A stretch of 21,184 nt of DNA, taken from positions 1 through 21,184 of the forward strand of contig JBJXED010000044.1 of assembly GCA_046155225.1 (NCBI GenBank), in the 5' to 3' direction. The notes beneath the pieces were generated by a model. That model had not been told where the DNA came from, did not search any database, and saw only the letters and a list, made by a program, of their open reading frames with translations. Source of the stretch: JAKFVA01 sp046155225 (GTDB lineage: Bacteria; Pseudomonadota; Gammaproteobacteria; Burkholderiales; Burkholderiaceae_C). Position 1 is the stretch's first letter; every line of letters starts with the position of its first letter. Below are positions 14,363 through 21,184 of the stretch, one piece after another. Made by a program: the position numbers and the translations under genes.

Positions 14363-16462
14363 ATGTTGACCCCTATCCCCAAGCGCCCGATTCTGACACT
14401 GCGTCGCGCCGCGCTGCGCCGCGCCCTGAGCTTGACAGCCGCCGCCTTGCTCTGCGCGCCCGCCCAAGCGCAAACCAGCGCCAAAGGCGACGAGGTGCTG
14501 CTGGAGATGGCCGCCGCCTTCAAAAGAGCCGATAAAACCCGCCTGACCCAACTGCTGCCGCAAGCCCGTAACCACCCGCTGGAACCCTGGGCCGCGTACT
14601 GGGAGATCAAAGCCCGCCTGGGCGAGGCCAGCGCGCGCGAGGTGCAAGACTTCATGGCCCGCTACCGCGGCAGCTACCAGGAAGACCGGCTGCGCAACGA
14701 CTGGCTGCTGCTGCTCGGCGAGCGGCGCGACTGGTCGGCATTTGCCGCCGAAGTGCCGAACTACCGCATGCGCGACGACCGGCAAGTGCAGTGCTACCAG
14801 ACCCTGATTTTTCACCTCCAAAACGCCCAGCCCGCCAACGACCCGGCCCTGGAAGCCGCGCGTGCGGCGGCCACCGCGGCCGGTGCGGCCCAAGTGCGCG
14901 CCCACTGGCTGGCGCAGCGCGATCTGGAAGACGGCTGTGCCCAGGCAGTAGAGCGCCTGCTGACCAGCCAGTGGTTGACTCCCGAAGTGGTTTGGCGCAA
15001 AGCCCGTCTGGCCATCGAAGCCAAGCGCACCGGCGTGGCCAGCCAGGCTGTGACGATGCTGGCCCCGCAAGCCACCGCACAGGTGCAAGCACTGGCCGGC
15101 AGCGCCGCCAAATACCTGGCGACGCAAGCCCGTACCAGCAGCAAGCTGGGCCAGGAGCTCACCACACTGGCCTTGGTCAAACTGGCCGCTGACGATACTG
15201 AAGGCGCGGCTTACCAGTTGCAAAACAAGTGGGCCAGCCAGCTCAGTCCGGCGCAGGCCAACTGGGTCTGGGGCGTGCTCGGCAAGCAAGCCGCGCAGAA
15301 CCTGAGCCCCACCGCGCTGACCTACTTTGCCAACGTCACGCAGGGCAGCGACTTGCCCGACGAGGCCCTGGCCTGGAATGTCCGCGCCGCGCTGCGTGCC
15401 GGCAACGGGCCGCGCTGGCCACTCGTGATCCAGGCCACCAGCGCCATGAGCGAGGCCGCGCGCAAGGACCCGGCCTGGGTCTATTGGCGCGCCCGTGCGC
15501 TGCACGCGCAAAAAGACCCGGCGCAGGCGCAGGCGCTGTACGAATCGATCGCCGCGCCCAGCGGCTTCTACGAGCTGCTGGCCCAAGAGGAGTTGGGCCG
15601 CCCCATCAGCGCGCCGCCCCGGCCCGAAGCGCTCACGGCACAGGAGTTGCAGGCCGCCAAGGACAACCCGGGCCTGAACCGGGCGCTGTACGCGATCTTG
15701 ATCGGCCTGCGGCCTGAAGGCGTGCGCGAATGGAACTACGCCGCCCACCTGGTCAACGCGCAAGGCCAGAGCAGCGCGCTGGCCGGCCCGCACAGTGACC
15801 GCGAGCTGCTGGCCGCCGCGCAACTAGCCTGCAACCAGCAGGTATGGGACCGCTGCATCAATACCAGCGAGCGCACCCGCAGCCTGGTGGATGTGGCGCA
15901 GCGCTACCCGTTGCCGTTCAAAGACGCCGTGGTCAAGCGCAGCCGCGAGATTGGGCTGGACCCGGCCTATGTGTACGGCTTGATCCGGCAAGAGTCGCGC
16001 TTCATCATGGACGCGCGCTCCAGCGTGGGTGCCTCGGGCCTGATGCAGGTCATGCCCGCGACCGCCCGCTGGACCGCCAAGAAAATTGGCTTGGCGGGCT
16101 TTACCGCCGACCAGATCACCCGGCAAGACGTCAATATTGCCATCGGCACGGGCTACCTCAAGCTGGTGCTCGACGATTTCGCTGGCTCGCTGCCGCTGGC
16201 CGCCGCCGCCTACAACGCCGGGCCGGGCCGTCCGCGCAAATGGCGCGCACCGGGCGAAGGCGGCACAGGTCCGGTGCTGGAGGCCGCGATCTGGGCCGAA
16301 AACATTCCGTTTACCGAAACCCGTGACTATGTGAAAAAAGTGCTCGCCAACACCACGCTGTATGCCGCGTTGATTGCCGGCCAGCCGCAGTCGCTCAAAG
16401 CACGGCTGGGTACCGTAGGGCCCAAAGAGGCCAGCGCAGCGGAGAACCGGGAATTGCCGTAG
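14363..16462 (+). CDS. slt: Soluble lytic murein transglycosylase
   Basis: This 699-residue periplasmic enzyme cleaves the MurNAc-GlcNAc bond with 1,6-anhydro product formation during wall recycling. A signal peptide (AALRRALSLTAAALLCAPAQAQ) is followed by a long alpha-superhelical U/L-domain (about residues 35-515) and the C-terminal SLT domain. That domain has the catalytic Glu544 in GLIRQESRF, then SSVGASGLMQVMPATARWTAKKIG, NIAIGTGYLKLVLDDF, and AAAYNAGPGRPRKW. The length fits the Slt70 family (E. coli about 645). The start at 14363 places the signal peptide correctly; the longer open frame overlaps the cyclo-ligase gene in full. It ends 36 nt before the convergent higA stop. Confidence 0.95.
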   Translation: MLTPIPKRPILTLRRAALRRALSLTAAALLCAPAQAQTSAKGDEVLLEMAAAFKRADKTRLTQLLPQARNHPLEPWAAYWEIKARLGEASAREVQDFMARYRGSYQEDRLRNDWLLLLGERRDWSAFAAEVPNYRMRDDRQVQCYQTLIFHLQNAQPANDPALEAARAAATAAGAAQVRAHWLAQRDLEDGCAQAVERLLTSQWLTPEVVWRKARLAIEAKRTGVASQAVTMLAPQATAQVQALAGSAAKYLATQARTSSKLGQELTTLALVKLAADDTEGAAYQLQNKWASQLSPAQANWVWGVLGKQAAQNLSPTALTYFANVTQGSDLPDEALAWNVRAALRAGNGPRWPLVIQATSAMSEAARKDPAWVYWRARALHAQKDPAQAQALYESIAAPSGFYELLAQEELGRPISAPPRPEALTAQELQAAKDNPGLNRALYAILIGLRPEGVREWNYAAHLVNAQGQSSALAGPHSDRELLAAAQLACNQQVWDRCINTSERTRSLVDVAQRYPLPFKDAVVKRSREIGLDPAYVYGLIRQESRFIMDARSSVGASGLMQVMPATARWTAKKIGLAGFTADQITRQDVNIAIGTGYLKLVLDDFAGSLPLAAAAYNAGPGRPRKWRAPGEGGTGPVLEAAIWAENIPFTETRDYVKKVLANTTLYAALIAGQPQSLKARLGTVGPKEASAAENRELP

Positions 16463-16498
16463 GCAGTCCGCTGGAACGCTGGATTCAGATCGCCTGCG

Positions 16499-16807
16499 CT
16501 AGGCCGCAAGCGGCTCGCGCGCGGTGACCCGGCGCTGAATGTCGCCCAGGGTGGGCAGTGTCTTCAAGTCGAAGTTTGCCTGCATCACCAACCAGGACGC
16601 TGCATCGCCACCAAAGTATTGGGCAAGCCGGGCAGCCGTATCCGCCGTGACGGCGCGACGCTCGTTGACGATCTCGTGCATACGGGTGGCAGGAACTGCA
16701 AGCGCAACGGAAAGCGCGTTCACGCTCAGGCCAAGCGGTGCCAGATAGTCTTCGCGAAGCACCTCACCCGGATGGACCGGACGCATGCGATTAACCAAAC
16801 GTGTCAT
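16499..16807 (-). CDS. higA: HigA-family antitoxin
   Basis: This 102-residue protein is a DNA-binding antitoxin of the XRE/HigA type. MRPVHPGEVLREDYLAPLGLSVNALSVALAVP is the typical N-terminus and helix-turn-helix; MHEIVNERRAVTADTAARLAQYFGGDAASWLVMQANFDL is the family core. It binds and neutralises the HigB RNase and represses the operon. The ATG at 16807 has an AAGGAG ribosome site and lies 10 nt after the higB stop, in the toxin-first order that is diagnostic for higBA. Confidence 0.94.
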   Translation of the reverse strand: MTRLVNRMRPVHPGEVLREDYLAPLGLSVNALSVALAVPATRMHEIVNERRAVTADTAARLAQYFGGDAASWLVMQANFDLKTLPTLGDIQRRVTAREPLAA

Positions 16808-16817
16808 GCTGGCTCCT

Positions 16818-17096
16818 TCAGTGGTAGTCCACTATTTCGACGTCATTGGGTCCGACGCCAGACCATACGAAACAAATACGCCACTGGTCGTTGATACGAA
16901 TACTGTGCTGGCCCTTTCGGTCACCCTTCAGTGCCTCTAAACGATTTCCCGGAGGGGCCTTCAGAAAATCCAGCGTTTGGGCCGCTTCCAGTTGAGCCAG
17001 CTTTCGCTCCGCAACCTGCAAGAACGCCTTGAACTTCCTTGGGCTCTTGCCCTCGTACAGCGCCTGCGTATCTTTGCACTTGAACGACTGGATCAT
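16818..17096 (-). CDS. higB: HigB-family toxin (RelE-like mRNA interferase)
   Basis: This 92-residue protein is a RelE/ParE-fold toxin that cuts mRNA on the ribosome. MIQSFKCKDTQALYEGKSPRKF is the characteristic HigB N-terminus, followed by the helical RKLAQLEAAQTLDFLKAPPGNRLEALKGDRKGQHSIRINDQWRICFVW, where the last segment includes the conserved basic and aromatic residues of the fold, and the C-terminal VEIVDYH. The length is normal and the frame intact, so it is probably active. It is first in the operon; its start lies 6 nt after a -10 hexamer, giving a nearly leaderless mRNA. Confidence 0.94.
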   Translation of the reverse strand: MIQSFKCKDTQALYEGKSPRKFKAFLQVAERKLAQLEAAQTLDFLKAPPGNRLEALKGDRKGQHSIRINDQWRICFVWSGVGPNDVEIVDYH

Positions 17097-17102
17097 TAAC
17101 CT

Positions 17103-17131
17103 ATTCTATTACGCCGGACGTAATACACCAA
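17103..17131 (-). promoter_or_regulatory. higBA promoter and palindromic operator
   Basis: On the minus strand TTGGTG (17131-17126) and TAGAAT (17108-17103) are exactly 17 nt apart. The spacer holds most of the palindrome TATTACG-N5-CGTAATA (17107-17125), which overlaps the -10 box. A HigA dimer bound here would block RNA polymerase, giving the usual autoregulation. The binding is inferred from position and symmetry. Confidence 0.75.
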
Positions 17132-17208
17132 GGGCTCCCCGGCGCAGAGTAAGACGCTGTTCTGTAAAGCCAAACGTTGAAGGCACCCGTGAAAACCGGG
17201 GCGATTCA

Positions 17209-17728
17209 TTACCCCGCACGTACTCTCTCTTGGAGAGTTGCAGCAAATGAAGCAAAGGCACTTGGTGAGGCGAACGCCATGGGAATGATGCGTGCTTCAC
17301 CAGCGGCAGATGAGATGATTATTAGCTGCTGGCCACGAATGCTGGCAAGTTGTACCCGGGTAATTTCTCTGTAGGGAATGCTGATCCATGGTGCGGCGAG
17401 CGAAGCCTTTGGAACAAAAGCGGCAGCCTTACCCAGCTCGACATAGCCCGGGCCTGCTCTGCTACGAAGCGCCACCCAAAGAGCCATAAGTGCCACAGAC
17501 AGACACAAGGCAGCAAGACCCCAGAATAAGCGAGGCTTGTTCCGGCGCAAACGTGACCAGACCAGCGATACGAAAGCTCTTGCGATTCGAATCCGCGATA
17601 TAGGCCCAGCACAATGGAAGAGCTAGGGCGAACGTTAGCATGGCAGCTATTCGCCATGTCGGTAGGGGGTACTCAAAACGCAGAGGTTCCAGTGGCGGCA
17701 ATTGCGTAACCCCGGCAACCCGCCTCAA
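17209..17728 (-). pseudogene. Frameshifted membrane protein gene of unknown function
   Basis: Two frames together give one plausible two-helix membrane protein. The first part starts with TTG at 17728, overlapping the stop of the glutathione transferase gene (TTGA), and reads LEPLRFEYPLPTWRIAAMLTFALALPLCWAY. Near 17600 the sensible sequence moves to another frame: ISRIRIARAFVSLVWSRLRRNKPRLF, a second helix (WGLAALCLSVALMALWVAL), then a soluble tail with ISIPYREITRVQLASIRGQQLIIISS, ending at 17209. The joint needs a +1 correction, i.e. one extra base. I do not recognise a family; the soluble tail could be a small PH-like domain. The TTG start and frameshift make decay, or a sequencing error, likely. 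Confidence 0.55.
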
Positions 17729-18339
17729 ACCGGCTGCGTGTCCACAAAGCTCTGGCGCTGCTGGAGTTTTTCCATCAGTTTGGCCAGATTGGCATGGCTG
17801 TCACGCCAGGCGATCTGGGGAAAGCGAAAGTCCAGGTAGCCCAGCGCGCAACCCACCGCAACGTCAGCCAGGCTGAGGTGGATACCGGCGCAAAAAGGTT
17901 TCTCGCCCAGGCCGCGCGCCATGGCCGCCAGCACCTGGTCGATCTTGCCCATTTGGCGCTCGATCCAGGCCTGACTGCGCTGGCCCTTGGTGCGGCCGTC
18001 CCAGGTCGCTTCCAGGCGCGCCAGGATGGCGGCGTCGAGCAGGCCGTCGGCCAGGGCTTCCCAGGTTTTGACCTCGGCGCGCTCGCGGCCCACGCCGGGA
18101 ATCAGCTTGCCCACGGGCGAGAGGGTGTCCAGATATTCAACGATCACGCGCGAGTCAAACAGCGCCTCGCCGCCTTCCATGATCAAACAGGGCACTTTGC
18201 CCAGCGGGTTGGCCTCGTTGATGACCGTACCCGCCGCCCATACATTCTCCAGCACCAATTGGTAGTCGAGTTTTTTCTCGGCCATGACGATGCGCACTTT
18301 GCGTACATAGGGGCTGGCGGTGGATCCGAGAAGTTTCAT
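17725..18339 (-). CDS. Glutathione S-transferase family protein
   Basis: This 204-residue cytosolic protein has the thioredoxin-like N-terminal GST domain: MKLLGSTASPYVRKVRIVMAEKKLDY with the catalytic-site Ser/Pro-Tyr region near residues 7-11, NPLGKVPCLI with the cis-proline, and the glutathione-binding EALFDSRVIVEYLD. It is followed by an all-helical C-terminal domain with HLSLADVAVGCALGYLDFRF. The length is standard. The ATG at 18339 is fixed by MKLLGS; the longer frame is unsupported. It diverges from purB. Members conjugate or reduce electrophiles with glutathione; the physiological substrate is not readable here. Confidence 0.92.
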   Translation of the reverse strand: MKLLGSTASPYVRKVRIVMAEKKLDYQLVLENVWAAGTVINEANPLGKVPCLIMEGGEALFDSRVIVEYLDTLSPVGKLIPGVGRERAEVKTWEALADGLLDAAILARLEATWDGRTKGQRSQAWIERQMGKIDQVLAAMARGLGEKPFCAGIHLSLADVAVGCALGYLDFRFPQIAWRDSHANLAKLMEKLQQRQSFVDTQPV

Positions 18340-18448
18340 GCGCGGTAGGGTGTGGTGAGAATCAGCCATTCTATCGAGCCGCTGTCCGGGCTTGGCCGAT
18401 GGCAAGCGCCGGGCCGTGGCGCAGAGCCAACACCCGCTGACCCCCGCC

Positions 18449-18454
18449 TACAAT
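18449..18454 (+). promoter_or_regulatory. Candidate -10 box of purB
   Basis: TACAAT ends 7 nt before the purB ATG and no ribosome-binding sequence is present between them. If used, the transcript would begin at about the start codon. No clear -35 hexamer is seen 16-18 nt upstream. The rest of the 122-nt gap to the GST start shows nothing else. Confidence 0.4.
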
Positions 18455-18461
18455 CTTGCCC

Positions 18462-19856
18462 ATGCACTTTTCCCCGCTCACCGCCCTGTCGCCGCTGGAC
18501 GGCCGCTACCACGCCAAACTCGCCGCGCTGCGCCCGCTGATGAGCGAATGGGGTTACATGCATTGCCGGGTACAGGTCGAAGTGGCCTGGTTTCTGGCGC
18601 TGAGCCAAGCGGGGTTTGACGAATTTACGAGGCTTTCCGGCGAAGCAGTCGCTCACCTTCAAACACTGGTGAGTGATTTTTCCGAAGCCGATGCGCAGGC
18701 CATCAAAAACATCGAAAAAACCACCAACCACGATGTCAAAGCGGTCGAATACTGGATAAAAAATCAGTTCAAAGGCCAGCCCGAACTGTTAGCAAAGAGT
18801 GAATTTGTCCATTTCGCCTGCACCAGCGAGGACATCAACAACACCAGCCACGCACTGCAGATCAAGCGTGCCCGCGCCCAGGTCCTGCTGCCGGCGCTGG
18901 ACGGCCTGCTGGCCACGCTGCACGGCATGGCCCGTGCCTATGCCGCCGTGCCCATGCTCAGCCGCACCCACGGCCAGACCGCCAGCCCGACCACCGTCGG
19001 CAAAGAAATGGCCAATGTGGCAGCGCGGCTGGCGCGCACCCGTGCTGCCGTGGCCAATGCACCGCTGCTGGCCAAAATGAACGGCGCGGTCGGCAACTAC
19101 AACGCGCACCTGTCTGCCTGGCCGGACTTTGATTGGGAGGCGTTGGCGCGGCGCGTGATCGAATCGCCCGAAGACGGCTCGCCGCCCGGCCTGGGTTTGG
19201 ACTTTCAGCCCTACAGCACGCAAATCGAGCCGCACGATGCGATGGCCGAACTGTTTGACGCCCTGGCCCGCACCAACACCATCTTGATCGACCTCTCGCG
19301 CGACATCTGGGGCTACGTCAGCCTAGGCTATTTCAAGCAGCGGCTGAAAGACGGCGAAATCGGCTCGTCGACCATGCCGCACAAAGTCAACCCGATTGAT
19401 TTTGAAAATGCCGAGGGCAACCTCGGCGTGGCCAACGCCGTGTTGCGGCACCTGGCCGAAAAGCTCCCGATCTCGCGCTGGCAGCGCGACCTCACCGATT
19501 CGACCGTGCTGCGCAACCTGGGCGTGGCCTTTGGCTACTGCGCGCTGGCCTACAGCGCGCTGGCCACCGGCCTGGCCAAGCTGGAGATCAATGAAGCTGC
19601 CCTGCAAGCCGACCTTCATGATGCCTGGGAAGTGCTGGCCGAGCCGATCCAGACCGTGATGCGCCGCTACGGCGTGCCCGAGGCGTATGAAAAACTCAAG
19701 GCCGCCACCCGCGGCAAAAGCGTCACTCGCGAAGACTTGCACGCGCTGATTGCCAGCCTGCCCATTCCTGACGCTGAAAAACAGCGGCTGTTGGCGCTAA
19801 CGCCTGCTGGCTACACCGGCAAAGCCGCTGAATTGGCCTTGCGCAGTGGTTTTTGA
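18462..19856 (+). CDS. purB: Adenylosuccinate lyase
   Basis: This 464-residue enzyme of the fumarase/aspartase superfamily removes fumarate from SAICAR and adenylosuccinate in purine synthesis. It begins FSPLTALSPLDGRYHAKLAAL, the PurB N-terminus, and has TNHDVKAVEYWIK, FACTSEDINNTSHAL, SRTHGQTASPTTVGKEMAN with the catalytic His, and the superfamily signature GSSTMPHKVNPIDFENAEGN with the catalytic Ser in the flexible loop. The length matches the E. coli type (456). The ATG at 18462 starts MHFSPL; no ribosome site precedes it. Codon use is AAA-rich for lysine, like the other genes right of groEL. Confidence 0.97.
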   Translation: MHFSPLTALSPLDGRYHAKLAALRPLMSEWGYMHCRVQVEVAWFLALSQAGFDEFTRLSGEAVAHLQTLVSDFSEADAQAIKNIEKTTNHDVKAVEYWIKNQFKGQPELLAKSEFVHFACTSEDINNTSHALQIKRARAQVLLPALDGLLATLHGMARAYAAVPMLSRTHGQTASPTTVGKEMANVAARLARTRAAVANAPLLAKMNGAVGNYNAHLSAWPDFDWEALARRVIESPEDGSPPGLGLDFQPYSTQIEPHDAMAELFDALARTNTILIDLSRDIWGYVSLGYFKQRLKDGEIGSSTMPHKVNPIDFENAEGNLGVANAVLRHLAEKLPISRWQRDLTDSTVLRNLGVAFGYCALAYSALATGLAKLEINEAALQADLHDAWEVLAEPIQTVMRRYGVPEAYEKLKAATRGKSVTREDLHALIASLPIPDAEKQRLLALTPAGYTGKAAELALRSGF

Positions 19857-19881
19857 GCATTTTTTAGATGTTTTTGGCCTG

Positions 19882-19923
19882 TAGCCAAGGTATTTCCTGC
19901 CAGTATTGCTATTTATTCAGTAG
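19882..19923 (+). repeat. Dispersed repeat, copy C
   Basis: TAGCCAAGG and CTATTTATTCAGTAG occur at exactly the same spacing as in copy A at 5641-5682, and the bases between are partly conserved. It lies in the 113-nt gap between purB and yaeQ. TTTTTGGCC precedes it, matching the hairpin arm next to copy A, so the full unit may start near 19860. Confidence 0.8.
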
Positions 19924-19969
19924 TATTTTGCAGCCACTCCCCAGTCCCCATCCCACCTGACAAGGCCTT

Positions 19970-20530
19970 GTGGCACTCAAATCCACCATCTTCAAAGCCA
20001 GCCTGCAAGTCGCCGACATTGACCACGGCTACTACGCTGACCACGCCCTCACGCTGGCGCGCCACCCGAGCGAGACCGACGAGCGCATGATGATCCGGCT
20101 GGCCGCGCTGGCGCTGAACGCGCATAAATTGCAAAGCCTGTGTCAGGGCGACGGCACGCTGGCCTTTGGCGCGGGTCTGTCCAACCCCGACGAGCCCGAT
20201 GTGTGGCTGCGCGACTTCACCGGCCAGACGCGGCTTTGGATCGAAGTCGGCCAGCCCGAGGACAAACCGATTCTCAAAGCCTGCGGCAAAGCCGGAGAGG
20301 TGCTGCTGTACTGCTTTTCGCACGCGGCGGACATCTGGTGGCGCGGCATGCAAGCCAAACTGGCGCGGCCGAAAAACCTGCAGGTCTGGCGCGTGCCGAC
20401 CGAGGCGTCACAGGCGCTGGCGCGACTGGCCCAGCGCAGTATGCAGTTGCAGGCGACGGTGCAAGAAGGGGTGCTGAGCCTAGGCGATGAAAAGAACAGC
20501 GTGGACTTGGAACTCCTGCGCTGGAAGTGA
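19970..20530 (+). CDS. yaeQ: YaeQ family protein
   Basis: This 186-residue protein matches YaeQ: ALKSTIFKASLQVADIDHGYYADHALTLARHPSETDERMMIRL at the N-terminus and LWIEVGQPEDKPILKACGKAGEVLLYCF in the centre. The family has a PD-(D/E)XK nuclease-like fold, and the E-x-G-x-P-x2-K segment carries the presumed active-site residues. Its cellular role is not established. The start is GTG at 19970, with AAGG a few bases upstream; no in-frame ATG gives the family N-terminus. The length is normal. Confidence 0.93.
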   Translation: MALKSTIFKASLQVADIDHGYYADHALTLARHPSETDERMMIRLAALALNAHKLQSLCQGDGTLAFGAGLSNPDEPDVWLRDFTGQTRLWIEVGQPEDKPILKACGKAGEVLLYCFSHAADIWWRGMQAKLARPKNLQVWRVPTEASQALARLAQRSMQLQATVQEGVLSLGDEKNSVDLELLRWK

Positions 20531-20804
20531 TGTAGCCCCCACGGTTGCTCACTGCGTGTAGCGCCCTGCCCCCCGAGGGGCGCGCGCCTTGCTTGGGGCG
20601 GCCCGGCGCGGCGGCTGTAGCCGTAGCCCCCACGGTTGCTCACTGCGTGTAGCGCCCTGCCCCCCGAGGGGGACGCGCCTTGCTTGGGGCGGCCCGGCGC
20701 GGCGGCTGTAGCCCCCACGGTTGCTCACTGCGTGTAGCGCCCTGCCCCCCGAGGGGGACGCGCCTTGCTTGGGGCGGCCCGGCGCGGCGGCTGTAGCCCC
20801 CACA
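20531..20804. repeat. Tandem array of a GC-rich palindromic repeat (three copies plus a stub)
   Basis: Three nearly identical units start with GTAGCCCCCACGG at 20532, 20623 and 20708, and a short stub starts at 20793. The last two steps are 85 nt; the first is 91 nt because of an extra short CTGTAGCC piece. Each unit contains the palindromic CCCCCGAGGGGG core (CCCCCGAGGGG in the first) and ends in CTTGCTTGGGGCGGCCCGGCGCGGCGGC split by short GC arms. No coding sense is seen. It fills the convergent gap between yaeQ and the DUF2007 gene, and resembles the REP-like elements common in Comamonadaceae. Confidence 0.9.
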
Positions 20805-21107
20805 CTACAGCGGCATCATCACGCCGCAGGCCCAGCACTGCTCGAAGCCGCCCTCGACTGTCTCACCGCAAACGCAGCGCCAATGGCGTTGCACCAGGTT
20901 TTGCAAATCGGCCAGCAATTCGCGCGCGCGCGCCAGTTGCTCGTCGTGGCGCAGCCACAACTCGGGCAGGCATTGATCCGGCGGCAACTCGCCGGCCACA
21001 CCCACCAGGTGCTGACGCTGCACCGACACGTCGATACCGGCTTCTTGCAAGGTGTCCGCCCAGAGCGTGGCAATCGCGATGTTCGGCGCTTGGGTTAGAC
21101 GCTTCAT
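20805..21107 (-). CDS. DUF2007 protein with C-terminal zinc ribbon
   Basis: This 100-residue protein has the DUF2007 (putative signal-transducing) pattern, MKRLTQAPNIAIATLWADTLQEAGIDVSVQRQHLVGVAGELPPDQCLPELWLRHDEQLARA. A C-terminal zinc-ribbon-like part follows: WRCVCGE...FEQCWACG, four cysteines as C-x-C and C-x2-C. Its role is unknown. The ATG at 21107 was chosen since homologues begin just before the APNI..A..W segment; the frame stays open to 21170 (MNVAPLRQ), so a longer form is possible. No strong ribosome site is seen for either. Its stop directly abuts the tandem repeat array. Confidence 0.8.
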   Translation of the reverse strand: MKRLTQAPNIAIATLWADTLQEAGIDVSVQRQHLVGVAGELPPDQCLPELWLRHDEQLARARELLADLQNLVQRHWRCVCGETVEGGFEQCWACGVMMPL

Positions 21108-21184
21108 GGCGTTAGTTTTGAAGTACTTGGGCCGCCGCGGCAGCGACTGACGCAAGGGGGCCACATTCATGCGCGCTCAGCGTA

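Noticed and set aside
20274..20803. Open frames reading through the tandem repeats (GATAAAPGRPKQGA-type peptides)
   Set aside because: They are translations of the repeat unit in several frames, not genes.
20531..20804. CRISPR array
   Set aside because: Units are about 85 nt, directly adjacent with no unique spacers, and no cas genes are near.

Overview
The window looks like a chromosomal segment of a beta-proteobacterium of the order Burkholderiales, most likely Comamonadaceae. The reasons are high G+C coding sequence, compact gene order, a CIRCE-controlled groESL operon, and the types of short dispersed and GC-rich palindromic repeats present. The lineage call is inference from gene content and style; no rRNA or tRNA is present to confirm it.

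Left part (1-2448, minus strand): a LysR-type regulator followed by the small and large subunits of a two-subunit Fe(II) hydroquinone 1,2-dioxygenase (PnpC/PnpD, HapC/HapD type). The large subunit runs off the left edge, so the rest of the hydroquinone (4-nitrophenol or 4-hydroxyacetophenone type) pathway would lie further left. Two adjacent palindromes between regulator and dioxygenase are a good candidate operator. Next (2500-4829, plus strand) is groES-groEL with a combined sigma70/sigma32-like promoter, a CIRCE box and a strong terminator.

Middle part (4958-11165): a secreted chalcone-isomerase-like protein, a HAD-superfamily haloacid-dehalogenase-like protein, a 51-residue DUF3096 membrane protein, then glmU-glmS (minus strand, 4 nt apart), which make UDP-N-acetylglucosamine. 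A predicted lipoprotein diverges from glmU. glmS is followed by a second, diverged copy of its own last 14 codons. glmU carries an in-frame copy of a dispersed repeat.

Accessory islet (11209-13653, visibly less GC-rich): two tightly coupled exported proteins of unknown role, one with an Ig-like domain and a C-terminal LAS-type zinc peptidase motif whose reading frame is broken near the N-terminus. Housekeeping genes then return: 5-formyltetrahydrofolate cyclo-ligase diverging from a soluble lytic transglycosylase, a HigBA toxin-antitoxin pair, a broken membrane-protein gene, a glutathione S-transferase, purB, yaeQ, a three-copy tandem repeat array of about 85 bp, and a DUF2007/zinc-ribbon protein.

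The most notable signals are: (1) an abrupt codon-usage change inside groEL near 3,750-3,830, suggesting a recombinant gene or a chimeric assembly joining two related genomes; (2) the glmS tail duplication, which looks like the scar of an element that used the glmS 3' end as its attachment site; (3) a repeat domesticated inside GlmU; and (4) the secreted Ig-LAS peptidase pair.
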